Source of the DNA: JAJAZB01 sp965249815
GTDB lineage: Bacteria > Bacteroidota > Bacteroidia > Cytophagales > Spirosomataceae
Direction of reading: 5' to 3'
Length of the DNA: 64,000 nucleotides
Assembly: GCA_965249815.1 (NCBI GenBank)
Contig: CBDFMV010000003.1
Span: forward strand, 3,596,001-3,660,000
The notes beneath the pieces are model-generated. The model did not search any database, was not told the DNA's origin, and saw nothing but the letters and a program-made list of their open reading frames with translations. Positions 33,096 to 42,956 of this stretch are shown here, piece by piece; the stretch's first letter is position 1; each line of letters starts with the position of its first letter. Position numbers and translations under genes: made by a program.

Positions 33096-34406
33096 TTACT
33101 TCGCGTTGTATTTCTCCGAAAACTTCCGGTACAGTCGTTTTTGCTTGTCGTCCAAATCGACGGCGCGGCCCTGAATCCAGGCCCGTTCGACCACGCTCGT
33201 GCGCATGTCGAGCAAATCGCCTTTCGAGACAAGCAGCGTGGCCTGTTTGCCCACTTCGAGCGTGCCGACCCGGTCGGCGATGCCGAGGATTTGCGCCGGA
33301 ACGCTCGTGATCATTTTCAGCGCTTCTTCTTTTTCTAGGCCAAAACCCGCCGCCGTGCCCGCCAGGAAGGGCAAATTGCGCGTGCGCCACGACAGCCCGC
33401 CGTAGCTGATGGCTACGGGAATGCCCGCTTTCTGGAGCAGCGAAGGCAGGCGGTAGGGCAGGTCCACGTCGTCGTCGGTGCGGTAGGGGAGTTCGTGCGT
33501 GGCCCCGAGGATGACCGGGATTTTGCTTTCCCGCAAGAAATCCAGGCATTGGTTGGCCTCGGCCCCGCCCGCCAGCACGGGGCGTTTCACACCCATCCGC
33601 TGCGCGAATTTCACTGCTTCGATGATGTCGCGGCCGTAGTCGGCGGCCAGGTAGAGGGCTTTCGAGCCGTCGAACAGCCCCCGCATGGCCTCCAGTTTGA
33701 GGTTGGGCGTCGCGGGCGCGGGGAGTTGGGCGTAGGCGCGGGCGTCGCCGAAGGTGCGTTCAAGTTCGGCCAGGATGGGCTGGCGGGTGTCGCTTTTGCG
33801 CAGCGTCGTCGGGCCTTCGAATACCCCGCCGCCCCGGTTGAAGAGCGGTGGCCAGTTGAGCCAGATGCCGTCGTCGGCTTTCAGGGCGGCGTCTTCCCAA
33901 TTCCAACCGTCGAGGTTGAACACCGACGACTGCCCCGTCACCACGCCGCCGTCGGGCACCGCCTGCACCACCAGCACGCCGTTGCCGCGCACGGTGGGGA
34001 TGATTTCCGAGTCGGCCGAGTAGGCCACGAGCGCGCGCACGTTGGGGTTGATTTGCCCGGTTTCGTTGTGGTCGTCGGTAGCGCGGACGGAGGCGATTTC
34101 GGTCAGCCCAACCGTCGAGTTGGCCGCGATCAGGCCGGGGTACACGTGCTTGCCGGTCACGTCGATGAGTTCGACTTCCTGCGCCTGGTACGACAGGTTG
34201 GCACCGACACCGGTGATGACGCCATTGGCAAAAACCACCGTACCGTTGGGAATCACCTGGCCGTTGCCGACGTGAATCGTGCCGCCCGTCAGCACGATGG
34301 TGCGCGTCTGCGGTTTGCCAGGGGCCGGGTTTTGGGCGCTTAATGAAGCTGAGCGCAGCCCGAAGTGAAAAAGGAAAAGCGAAAAGAGAATAGCTATCGG
34401 TTTCAT
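33096..34406 (-). CDS. Amidohydrolase-family exported protein, metal site apparently incomplete
   Basis: 436 residues from MKPIAILFSLFLF, a signal peptide cut after LSAQ; an ATG 21 nt upstream is unlikely. The amidohydrolase beta-sandwich and barrel are recognisable (TGGTIHVGNGQVI, VTGKHVYPGLIAANST, GLEKEEALKMITSVPAQILG, GTLEVGKQATLLV). Where active relatives have DxHxH after PGLI, this one has AANSTVG, so two metal-binding histidines are missing. It is likely non-catalytic or a partner of the larger amidohydrolase encoded upstream, 56 nt away on the same strand. Confidence 0.85.
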   Translation of the reverse strand: MKPIAILFSLFLFHFGLRSASLSAQNPAPGKPQTRTIVLTGGTIHVGNGQVIPNGTVVFANGVITGVGANLSYQAQEVELIDVTGKHVYPGLIAANSTVGLTEIASVRATDDHNETGQINPNVRALVAYSADSEIIPTVRGNGVLVVQAVPDGGVVTGQSSVFNLDGWNWEDAALKADDGIWLNWPPLFNRGGGVFEGPTTLRKSDTRQPILAELERTFGDARAYAQLPAPATPNLKLEAMRGLFDGSKALYLAADYGRDIIEAVKFAQRMGVKRPVLAGGAEANQCLDFLRESKIPVILGATHELPYRTDDDVDLPYRLPSLLQKAGIPVAISYGGLSWRTRNLPFLAGTAAGFGLEKEEALKMITSVPAQILGIADRVGTLEVGKQATLLVSKGDLLDMRTSVVERAWIQGRAVDLDDKQKRLYRKFSEKYNAK

Positions 34407-34462
34407 GGTGCAATCGGTTTTCGTCAAGCCAAAGCGGGTTTCGCACGACGAGGTGGGAAAAA

Positions 34463-37400
34463 TTACTTCCGCCCTTCAGCTTCTTCCTCGTACATGCCTT
34501 CCACGTCTTCGCAGTGCCACATTTTCTGGCGACGGAAGGCAGGCTTGGCCACGGGTTGGCCGCCGGTTTTGGCCTTGAGCATTTTCTGGATGAGCCGGGC
34601 GCGCTCGCGGTCGAGGGCTTCGAGGCGGCGGGCGTCGTCGGCAAGGTCGAAATACACCGCTCCGTCGATGATGGTGTATTCGGGTTTGGCGTAAATGCTC
34701 AGCGGGTTGTTGTTCCAAAGCACGACGTCGGCGTCTTTGCCGGGGCGAATGCTGCCGAGGCGGGCGTCGAGGTGCATCAGTTTGGCCGGGTTGAGCGTCA
34801 CCATTTTCCAGGCGTCTTCCTCTGAAAGACCGCCATATTCGACCGATTTGGCGGCTTCCTGGTTGAGGCGGCGGGCCATTTCGGCGTCGTCAGAATTGAT
34901 GCTGACCGTCACGCCGACGCGGTGCATCAGCGCGGGGTTGTAGGGAATGGCGTCTTTCACTTCCATTTTGTAGGCCCACCAGTCGGCAAACGACGAGCCG
35001 CCCGCGCCGTGTTTGGCCATTTTATCGGCCAGTTTGTAGCCTTCCAAAATGTGCGTAAACGTGTTGATGCGGAAACCGAACCGCTCGGCCACTTTCATCA
35101 GCATGTTGATTTCGCTCTGCACGTAGCTGTGGCAGGTGATGAACCGCTTGCTGTTGAGAATTTCTACCAGCGCGTCGAGTTCCAGATCGCGGCGGGGCGA
35201 CACGGCGCTCGTTTTCTCTTTCGCCGGAAGCGCGTTGAAGGTTTTCCACTCGGCTTCGTAGGCGCGGGCGCGGTTGAACGCATCGACCATCACCTGCTCG
35301 ACGCCCATCCGGCTGATTGGGTAGCGCGGGGTGGCGCCGGGCATCTGGAAGTTTTTGCGGGTTACGTTTTCGCCGAGGGCAAATTTGATGAAGCCGTCGG
35401 CCCCCGTGATTTTCAGGTTGTCGGGCGTTTCGCCCCACTTCAGTTTGATGAGCGCGCTCTGCCCGCCGATGCTGTTGGCCGAGCCGTGGAGCAACTGCGC
35501 CGAGGTGACGCCGCCCGCGAGTTGGCGGTAGATGTTGACGTCTTCGGAGTTGACCACGTCTTCCATCCGCACCTCCGACGTGACCGACTGCGCGCCTTCG
35601 TTGACCGATAGCAAGGCGATGTGCGAGTGTTCGTCGAAAATGCCGTTGGTCAGGTGCTTGCCGGTGCCGTCGACGATACGCGCCCCGGCGGCGCTGAGGT
35701 TTTTGCCCACGCGGGCGATTTTGCCATCCTGCAACAGCACGTCCGTATTGGGCAAAATGCCGTCTTTTTCATTCGTCCAGACGGTCGCGTTTTTCACGAG
35801 AATCGTCTCCATTTTGGGTTTCGTTTCGCTACCGAGGCCCACGAACGGGTAGAGCATTTTGCCCAGTTCAACCGGTTTCGCTGAATCGGCTTTGGCCGCT
35901 GGCTCCTTGAATTCCTGCCAGACTGCCTGCCATTTTACGGGTTGGCCGTCGGGCGAAAGGCCGTCGCCTTTCCAGGTTTTGGCGTCGGCGAGGTAACCGC
36001 TCAGGCGGGTATCGCCCGGCGTGGAGGCACCGCCGTTTCGCTGGAGCGGAAACGTGAGCGTGAGGAGGTCGTTGACGCGGGTAAATTTCGCGGGAATCTT
36101 CATGGTATCGTTCACCAGTACCTGCACCTCAGGAGCAAGGGCTTTGCCTGTCACGTTGAGTTTCAGGTTGGTACGGTCACCGAGCGTAAAGGCGTACGTG
36201 CCGCGCAAATCACTTATATTCAGGTCATTAACCACGTATTTCCGGCCTTTCACCCAGGTTTCGTACAGCACGTTGTCGGCTTTGAACAAATTGCCCGAGG
36301 TGATCAAAAAACTGGCCAGTGCGCCGGACCGCAGCGTCCCGACGGTGCCCTCGACCTTGAACAGTTGCGCGGGAACGGTCGTCAGCGCGGCCAGGGCGTC
36401 TTGTTCCGAAAGGCCGTATTCGATGGCTTTGCGCAGGTTGGGCCAGAAGTCTTTTTTGTCTTTCAATCCCCAGGTCGTCAGCGCGAAGGGCACGCCCGCT
36501 TTGGCCAGGATACCGGCGTTGGCGGGGGCCATTTCCCAGTGTTTCAATTCGCCAAGCGTTACGGCGAGGGCGTCGTAGGGGTCTTCCACATCGTAGGCCT
36601 GCGGAAACGCGACGGGCACGATGAGCGGCGCGTGGGTGGCTTTCACGGCATCGAGCAGTTGGTATTCGTCGCCGGTGCCTTTGATGACGTACTGCACACC
36701 GAACTCGTCGCCAAGTTTATCGGCCCGCAAAATGCCGAGTTTATCGCCGACCTCGAACACCTGCGGCAGGCCCTGAAGTTGGTTGAAGCGGTCGAGCGAG
36801 AGGTTGTACTCGGTGTTGTTGCGGGCGCGTTTGTACCAGGCCGCGTCGTAGTACGTCTGGCGGAGCAGGGCCACGCTGCCCATCATCGAGGTGGGGTAGT
36901 CCTGGGTGGACGAGCCTTTGTCGAACGAGTAATGCGCCGACGCGTTGCCCCGCACGAGGGCGTCCTGTTCTTTGCCATCAAGCAGATTGACCAGCACGGA
37001 CGTGCCCCGCACGATGCCGTCGGGCAGGTGGCTGAGCACGGTGCCGAAGCCCAGTTTGCGCAGTTCGTCGGCGCGGGTGGCGTTGGTCGTGAACAGCGCG
37101 GCGGCGTCGGTTTCGGGCTGGATGGCCTGGTTCCAGTTATAGGCTCCTTTTTTGGTCGATTCGAGTTGTGACCGGCCAAATGAGCGCTCGCCGCGCTTGA
37201 CTTCGGGTAGGCCGTAGTCGGAGTACGGGTCGAGCAGGGCGGGATAGAGGTACTTGCCCTTCAGGTCGACGACCACGGCCCCGGCGGGCACGGGCACGTC
37301 GCGACCCGATGCCTGGACGGTGGCCCCGCGCACGAGCAGGGTGCCGTTTTGCACGGTGGTTTGCGGGTCAATGACCAGCGTGGCGTTGGTGAATGCGTAG

Positions 37401-37543
37401 GTAAGGCCGGAGCGGTCGTCGGCCACGTCGTTGCGGGGTAGGGTGACGGTCTGGGCGCGGGCCGTCGGGCCAACCGCCAGCGAGGCAGTTAGGGTTGCGA
37501 CCGCGCCCAGCACCCGGAAGGTTGTTCGGGAAAGGTGAAGCAT
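34463..37543 (-). CDS. Large tandem amidohydrolase-family exported protein
   Basis: 1026 residues from MLHLSRTTFRVLGAVATL with a signal peptide ending TARAQ; an ATG 87 nt further up is rejected. Two amidohydrolase modules: the first (about 40-480) has KGKYLYPALLDPYSDYG in place of the metal-binding DxHxH, so it looks degenerate. The second (about 600-1000) has NGIFDEHSHIALL, FITCHSYVQSEI, INTFTHILEGY and a final SINSDDAEMARR Asp, so its metal site is intact. Roles could include cyclic peptide or imide hydrolysis in the periplasm; substrate unknown. Confidence 0.87.
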   Translation of the reverse strand: MLHLSRTTFRVLGAVATLTASLAVGPTARAQTVTLPRNDVADDRSGLTYAFTNATLVIDPQTTVQNGTLLVRGATVQASGRDVPVPAGAVVVDLKGKYLYPALLDPYSDYGLPEVKRGERSFGRSQLESTKKGAYNWNQAIQPETDAAALFTTNATRADELRKLGFGTVLSHLPDGIVRGTSVLVNLLDGKEQDALVRGNASAHYSFDKGSSTQDYPTSMMGSVALLRQTYYDAAWYKRARNNTEYNLSLDRFNQLQGLPQVFEVGDKLGILRADKLGDEFGVQYVIKGTGDEYQLLDAVKATHAPLIVPVAFPQAYDVEDPYDALAVTLGELKHWEMAPANAGILAKAGVPFALTTWGLKDKKDFWPNLRKAIEYGLSEQDALAALTTVPAQLFKVEGTVGTLRSGALASFLITSGNLFKADNVLYETWVKGRKYVVNDLNISDLRGTYAFTLGDRTNLKLNVTGKALAPEVQVLVNDTMKIPAKFTRVNDLLTLTFPLQRNGGASTPGDTRLSGYLADAKTWKGDGLSPDGQPVKWQAVWQEFKEPAAKADSAKPVELGKMLYPFVGLGSETKPKMETILVKNATVWTNEKDGILPNTDVLLQDGKIARVGKNLSAAGARIVDGTGKHLTNGIFDEHSHIALLSVNEGAQSVTSEVRMEDVVNSEDVNIYRQLAGGVTSAQLLHGSANSIGGQSALIKLKWGETPDNLKITGADGFIKFALGENVTRKNFQMPGATPRYPISRMGVEQVMVDAFNRARAYEAEWKTFNALPAKEKTSAVSPRRDLELDALVEILNSKRFITCHSYVQSEINMLMKVAERFGFRINTFTHILEGYKLADKMAKHGAGGSSFADWWAYKMEVKDAIPYNPALMHRVGVTVSINSDDAEMARRLNQEAAKSVEYGGLSEEDAWKMVTLNPAKLMHLDARLGSIRPGKDADVVLWNNNPLSIYAKPEYTIIDGAVYFDLADDARRLEALDRERARLIQKMLKAKTGGQPVAKPAFRRQKMWHCEDVEGMYEEEAEGRK

Positions 37544-37762
37544 GAATGAAGTTGGAAAAAGGGGTTGTTGCTCAAAATACGGCAAAAGGCGTGGAATTTT
37601 AGCAACGCAGGAAAAACAGCCTACCTGCACGAGCCTCGGTTCATGCCGGGTGCTTCAGCGCAACGAAACGCCGGGTCATGGCGCGTTTGAACCGGATCAT
37701 CGGCGTAGCGTTTGGTCAAGCTTTTGAAACGTAGTACTTTGCATGACCATTCCTGACCCACT

Positions 37763-39772
37763 ATGAAACGCGTACGCTGGTTGTTGCTGGGCGGACTGGC
37801 CGTGGGGTGGTTCGGGACGCTGGCAGCCGACCCCGGCCCGTACATCACGTTGCACCGTCAGTTTTTGGCCCGGATTGAAGCCGTGCGGACGCCCGCCGCC
37901 GATTTGCAGCGGGCACGGGTACTGTTTGAGTTGACCCGACTCTACATCGATAAAGCCGACACCTACGCCGGGGCCGATGGCTCCTTCGACTCCGCCCGGT
38001 ATTTCAACAACCGGCACCTTGCCCTGGCCAATCAGGCCAAATGGCCCCTCGAAGAGGCCGAGGCGCTCACGTTCCGGGCTAAAATTGCCCACATGAACAA
38101 CGACTTCGACCAGTCGTACCAATCGGCGTTGCGGGCCTTGTCGCTGTTCAGTCGCTACCCGCCCGGAAAGTGCCGCAACCTGTACGAATGCCTGCACCGC
38201 ATGGGGCGGATTCATTTCAAAACGCTCGAAGATTACCCCGCCGCCGTGACGTATTTCCGGCGGGCGCTCACCGTCACGCCTCACCTCGAGGAGCGGGCCT
38301 TCATGCTCCGGCAAATCGGCACCTGTTACGGCAAAATGGCCCGCCCCAACGAAGCCAAAAAGTACTACGAACAGTCGCTGCGGCTATCGAAAAAGCCCTA
38401 CGACCGGGCTATGTGCCTTAATTTTCTGGGGGAACTGGCCCGCACCACCGGCGACACCACCGAAGCCATCGGGCTTTTCAACGAAGCCCTTAAAGCCGAT
38501 AACCACGCCATGGTGCAGTCGGCGGCGCTCAATTACCTGGCCGAAACGTACTGGGAATTGCGCCAGCCCCGGGCGGCCATGCGTTACGCCGAACTGGCCC
38601 TGGCCCCCGCCCGCGACGAAACCAACAACCTCGCCGACCGCGCCGAGGCGTATCGCCTGCTGTACCTGACCCACAAACAGGCCGGGCAGACGCCCGCCGC
38701 GCTGCGTTTTCACGAATTGTATTTAGCTACCCGCGACAGCCTGCCGAGCAAAGACGGGCTTAAAAAATACTACGGGCTGCAAATCCGTCAGCAACAGGAA
38801 GAACAGCGGGAAAAAGAAGAAGCCCTGCAACGGGAAATCACGCAGCAGCGCCAAACGCGCAACCAGATGCTGGCTATTGCCGGGCTGTTTTTTCTGCTGG
38901 TGTTGTCATTGTGGTGGATAAACCGGATACAGAAACGCAAAAACGACCAGATTGAGCGTCAGGCGGCGGAGATTTCGGAGCAAAACACAACCATCCTCGA
39001 AGTGCAGCGCCAACTGGCCCGCGCCAACCAGCAACTCCGCAAGGCCAACCACGCCCTGGAGGATAAAATCACGGAGCGCACGACCGAACTGCTCCGGGCC
39101 AATGAAGAACTTCTACACAAAAATGAAGAAGTGCAGGAGGCGCTTTTCAAAGGCCAGACCATCGAACGCAAACGCGTGGCGTCGGAACTCCACGACAACC
39201 TCGGTGGCCTGCTGGCCGCCGCCAAGATGAGCATCAAGGTTCTGGATCCGAGCCAGTTGTCGCAACGTGAACAGCAGGTTTACCAAAATGCTTTGCAATT
39301 GATTTCCGATGCCTACAAGGAAGTGCGGCTCATTTCGCACAACCTCCTGCCGGAGGAGCTGGAAAAGACGGGCCTGGCCGAAAGCCTCCGGCGGCTGGTG
39401 GAAAAGCTCAACGTGAACAATTACGTTCGCTTCCATCTCGACGACACCGGCCTCGATCGCCGCCTCGACAAACAAACCGAATTCAACCTTTACAACATCT
39501 GCCTCGAACTCACCAACAACATCCTGAAGCACTCGGGGGCGACGCAGGCCACCCTTCGATTTCTTCGGGTGGGCACGCAGTTGCGGGTGTCGGTCAGCGA
39601 CAACGGCCGGGGTCTTTCCGCCGACGTCGGTTCCGATGGCATGGGCCTGGGCAACATCCGAACCCGCGCCGAGAGCATCGGGGCCAGCCTCGACATCGAC
39701 TCCGCGCCGGGCCAGGGCACGGCCTTCACGCTCGTGTTGCCCGTCACAACCTTGACGAAACCAAAAGCATAA
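37763..39772 (+). CDS. TPR-containing sensor histidine kinase (HisKA_3/NarX type)
   Basis: 669 residues with a signal peptide. TPR repeats occupy about 40-340 (FMLRQIGTCYGKMARPNEAKKYYEQSL). One membrane helix (LAIAGLFFLLVLSLWW) lies near 375-390, followed by a long coiled-coil. The dimerisation domain has ELHDNLGGLLAA with phospho-acceptor His477. The ATPase domain has NILKHSGA, VSDNGRGLS and MGLGNIRTRAESIGA. Partner response regulator is not in the adjacent genes, so the pair is split. Confidence 0.92.
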   Translation: MKRVRWLLLGGLAVGWFGTLAADPGPYITLHRQFLARIEAVRTPAADLQRARVLFELTRLYIDKADTYAGADGSFDSARYFNNRHLALANQAKWPLEEAEALTFRAKIAHMNNDFDQSYQSALRALSLFSRYPPGKCRNLYECLHRMGRIHFKTLEDYPAAVTYFRRALTVTPHLEERAFMLRQIGTCYGKMARPNEAKKYYEQSLRLSKKPYDRAMCLNFLGELARTTGDTTEAIGLFNEALKADNHAMVQSAALNYLAETYWELRQPRAAMRYAELALAPARDETNNLADRAEAYRLLYLTHKQAGQTPAALRFHELYLATRDSLPSKDGLKKYYGLQIRQQQEEQREKEEALQREITQQRQTRNQMLAIAGLFFLLVLSLWWINRIQKRKNDQIERQAAEISEQNTTILEVQRQLARANQQLRKANHALEDKITERTTELLRANEELLHKNEEVQEALFKGQTIERKRVASELHDNLGGLLAAAKMSIKVLDPSQLSQREQQVYQNALQLISDAYKEVRLISHNLLPEELEKTGLAESLRRLVEKLNVNNYVRFHLDDTGLDRRLDKQTEFNLYNICLELTNNILKHSGATQATLRFLRVGTQLRVSVSDNGRGLSADVGSDGMGLGNIRTRAESIGASLDIDSAPGQGTAFTLVLPVTTLTKPKA

Positions 39773-39799
39773 AGGACGCAAAAAAAGGACTGGTTTAGC

Positions 39800-39841
39800 A
39801 AAAGAAAACCCCGCTGCCAGTCGGTAGCGGGGTTTTCTTTT
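39800..39841. terminator. Bidirectional terminator between histidine kinase and sufB
   Basis: AAAAGAAAACCCCGCT (39800-39815) pairs perfectly with AGCGGGGTTTTCTTTT (39826-39841) around a 10-nt loop. Confidence 0.92.
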
Positions 39842-39856
39842 GGAGAACGAGCCGGG

Positions 39857-41326
<1,470 letters not shown>

Positions 41327-41346
41327 CGTTGTTGGGGAATTAGGCG

Positions 41347-41354
41347 CAAATTTA
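41347..41354 (-). promoter_or_regulatory. -7 element of sufB promoter
   Basis: The minus strand reads TAAATTTG (TAnnTTTG) 21 nt upstream of the sufB start. A -33 element is not obvious. Confidence 0.55.
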
Positions 41355-41440
41355 TAACAATTCTAAATGGGATAGGTTCGGGGTATAACGCTATTTTGCG
41401 GCCCGACACCAGCCGGTCTGTTTTCAAAAAATAACGGTAA

Positions 41441-41965
41441 ATGCCTCGCCCGCCTAAATCACGTTTCAATCCCGATGTACTTCTGGGCCTTTCCGCCGTC
41501 TTCATCAGCGTGTGCGCGCTGGTGGTATCGGTGGTGCAAACCAAAATCGCCCGCGAGCAGCAGCAGGCGACGGTATGGCCGTACCTGCAGGTGCTGATGA
41601 GCCAGTTCGACCAGGAGTTTCACGTCGGAATCGAAAACAAAGGCGTCGGCCCGGCCATCATCCGGCAGTTTGAACTCCTTGATCACGACAGGAGATTTAC
41701 GACCACGCAGGCTTTTTACCTGGAACGTTTCGGGCCAACCAGGGGCGGAAAAGGGTTTGCAACGCTGGATTCGGGTTCGGTGCTGAAACCCGGCGAGAAC
41801 ATCGATTTGCTGGCGGTGTTCAACAACGATTCGGTGGCCCGGGCGGTTTACGGGTACGTGGGCAAGCGGGATTTTGGCTTGCGCGTCACCTACTCCGACG
41901 TGTACGGAAACTGCTGGTGCCTGGAACGGGACAAAACAACGCCGCTCGCGCGCTGCCCGGAGTGA
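41441..41965 (+). CDS. Hypothetical membrane-anchored protein, 174 aa
   Basis: Family not recognised. One membrane helix at about residues 13-33 (LLGLSAVFISVCALVVSVV) after a basic N-terminus, then a domain with alternating strands (PYLQVLMSQFDQEFHVGIENKG, GLRVTYSDVYGN) that looks like a small beta-sandwich. It is divergent from sufB. The final Cys pair (NCWCLE) may form a disulfide. Confidence 0.7.
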   Translation: MPRPPKSRFNPDVLLGLSAVFISVCALVVSVVQTKIAREQQQATVWPYLQVLMSQFDQEFHVGIENKGVGPAIIRQFELLDHDRRFTTTQAFYLERFGPTRGGKGFATLDSGSVLKPGENIDLLAVFNNDSVARAVYGYVGKRDFGLRVTYSDVYGNCWCLERDKTTPLARCPE

Positions 41966-41980
41966 ATGGGCAAGCAAAGG

Positions 41981-42454
41981 TCAGTTGGTCGCTCCAAACG
42001 GCACGGGGCGGCTGAAGCGCTCTTCGAGCGAAATAAACGTTTCGGTGCGCTGAATGCCCGACACCTTCTGGATTTTGTCGTGCAACACCTCGCGGAGGTG
42101 GTTGGTATCGCGGCACACGATGCGTGCGAAAATGCTGTAGTTGCCCGTGGTGTAGTTGATGCTGACGATTTCGGGGATTTTTTCGAGTTTGGCGGCGACG
42201 TCATCGTAGAGCGAGCTTTTATCGAGGTAAATCCCCAGGAACGCGCTGATGTCCCAGCCCAGCCGCGTGTAATCGATGGTGAGCGTAGAACCTTTGACGA
42301 TGCCGAGACCCTCCAATTTTTTCATCCGCACGTGCACCGTTCCACCCGAAACGAAAATACGCTTGCCAATTTCGGTGTACGGCATGGTAGCATCCTGCAT
42401 GAGGAGCGAGAGGATTTTGAGGTCGACGTTATCAATTTCCGAATTTTTGTCCAT
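41981..42454 (-). CDS. Lrp/AsnC-family transcriptional regulator
   Basis: 157 residues from MDKNSEIDNVDLKILSLLMQDA, the usual start; an ATG 42 nt upstream lies next to the -7 box and is rejected. An N-terminal helix-turn-helix (about 8-60; MPYTEIGKRIFVSGGTVHVRMKKLEGLG) binds DNA. The C-terminal RAM domain (about 75-150; YSIFARIVCRDTNHLREVL) binds amino acids and oligomerises. It is divergent from the tRNA-like gene and could regulate it or the DUF819 transporter-like gene beyond. Confidence 0.93.
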   Translation of the reverse strand: MDKNSEIDNVDLKILSLLMQDATMPYTEIGKRIFVSGGTVHVRMKKLEGLGIVKGSTLTIDYTRLGWDISAFLGIYLDKSSLYDDVAAKLEKIPEIVSINYTTGNYSIFARIVCRDTNHLREVLHDKIQKVSGIQRTETFISLEERFSRPVPFGATN

Positions 42455-42483
42455 CGGTGAAAATCTGATTGATAAATCTTTAA

Positions 42484-42491
42484 CAAACATA
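42484..42491 (-). promoter_or_regulatory. -7 element of the Lrp/AsnC gene
   Basis: The minus strand reads TATGTTTG (TAnnTTTG) 30 nt before the start codon. The region is AT-rich with no clean -33 element. Confidence 0.5.
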
Positions 42492-42538
42492 GGCAATTTT
42501 TAAAAACACTCTAATTTTTTAAAAATTTTCATGCGAAA

Positions 42539-42570
42539 TTTGCAAGTATTTGCCCGAGTACCTACTTTTG
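42539..42570 (+). promoter_or_regulatory. Promoter of the tRNA-like gene
   Basis: TTTG (42539-42542), 20 nt, then TACTTTTG (42563-42570): an exact Bacteroidota promoter. Transcription would begin near 42577, just before a small GTGCT/AGCAC hairpin and the tRNA-like gene. Confidence 0.85.
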
Positions 42571-42601
42571 TTCCATCAAGTGCTTTTTGGAGCACACACC
42601 T

Positions 42602-42747
42602 TGTAGGGTGATGAAATTTGGCAGCCATGCCCTCCTGTCTCGGGGGTGGGGAATCAGGGATAAACACAGCATAATGGGTTGACCACTAAATCAGTTCTGT
42701 GCTGCGGCTAACCGCCCCGTGGAGGTTCGAGTCCTTCTCCTACAGCA
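42602..42747 (+). tRNA. tRNA-like gene, GUC anticodon, 74-nt variable region
   Basis: Acceptor stem TGTAGGG (42602-42608) pairs with TCCTACA (42738-42744) over 7 bp, ending in discriminator G and CA. The D arm is ATG/CAT with a loop holding GG (Leu-like). The anticodon stem CCCTC/GGGGG (42630-42634, 42642-42646) has loop CTGTCTC with U33 and GUC at 42637-42639; base 37 is T where a purine is normal. The T arm GGAGG-TTCGAGT-CCTTC is canonical. Between the anticodon and T arms are 74 nt, closed by GGGG/CCCC and containing CAGCA/TGCTG. GUC, C38 and G73 are features of Asp tRNAs. It may be a functional odd tRNA, a tRNA with an insertion, or a tRNA-derived RNA. Confidence 0.6.
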
Positions 42748-42757
42748 AAAAAATTTG

Positions 42758-42893
42758 GGATTTCCCCAATAAAGCAGTAGTTTTATTTGGTTTTTAGTTT
42801 GTTGATGAAGTGTAATTGTGACACGCAGAAGGCCTTGCCTCTTGCGTGTTTTTCTTTTTTAACGTCCGGGCTTCATCAACGTAGGGGAAATCC
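42758..42893. repeat. Nested inverted repeats around a terminator
   Basis: Outer arms GGATTTCCCC (42758-42767) and GGGGAAATCC (42884-42893) enclose inner arms GTTGATGAAG (42801-42810) and CTTCATCAAC (42871-42880); both are perfect 10-bp pairs. Inside lies a terminator-like hairpin. The arrangement could fold as a three-stem RNA or act as DNA sites. Confidence 0.75.
42821..42860 (+). terminator. Terminator downstream of the tRNA-like gene
   Basis: ACACGCA (42821-42827) pairs with TGCGTGT (42843-42849), followed by a run of T (TTTTTCTTTTTT). It would end a transcript of about 280 nt begun at 42577. Confidence 0.8.
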
Positions 42894-42903
42894 GATTAAA
42901 CCG

Positions 42904-42911
42904 TAGTTTTG
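42904..42911 (+). promoter_or_regulatory. -7 element of the DUF819 gene
   Basis: TAGTTTTG matches TAnnTTTG, 45 nt before the start codon. The outer inverted-repeat arm lies between it and the expected -33 position, which is itself poor, so an activator may be needed. Confidence 0.5.
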
Positions 42912-42956
42912 CTCAGGGCGTGTCCTGGTGGTTTTGGGGCAGGTGCCTAACCCCCT

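Noticed and set aside
42602..42747. tRNA with an archaeal-type intron
   Set aside because: No bulge-helix-bulge motif is visible and a complete anticodon arm is already present.
42577..42860. tmRNA
   Set aside because: The 146-nt gene is far too short, no tag reading frame is present, and the variable region lies between the anticodon and T arms, not at the tmRNA insertion site.
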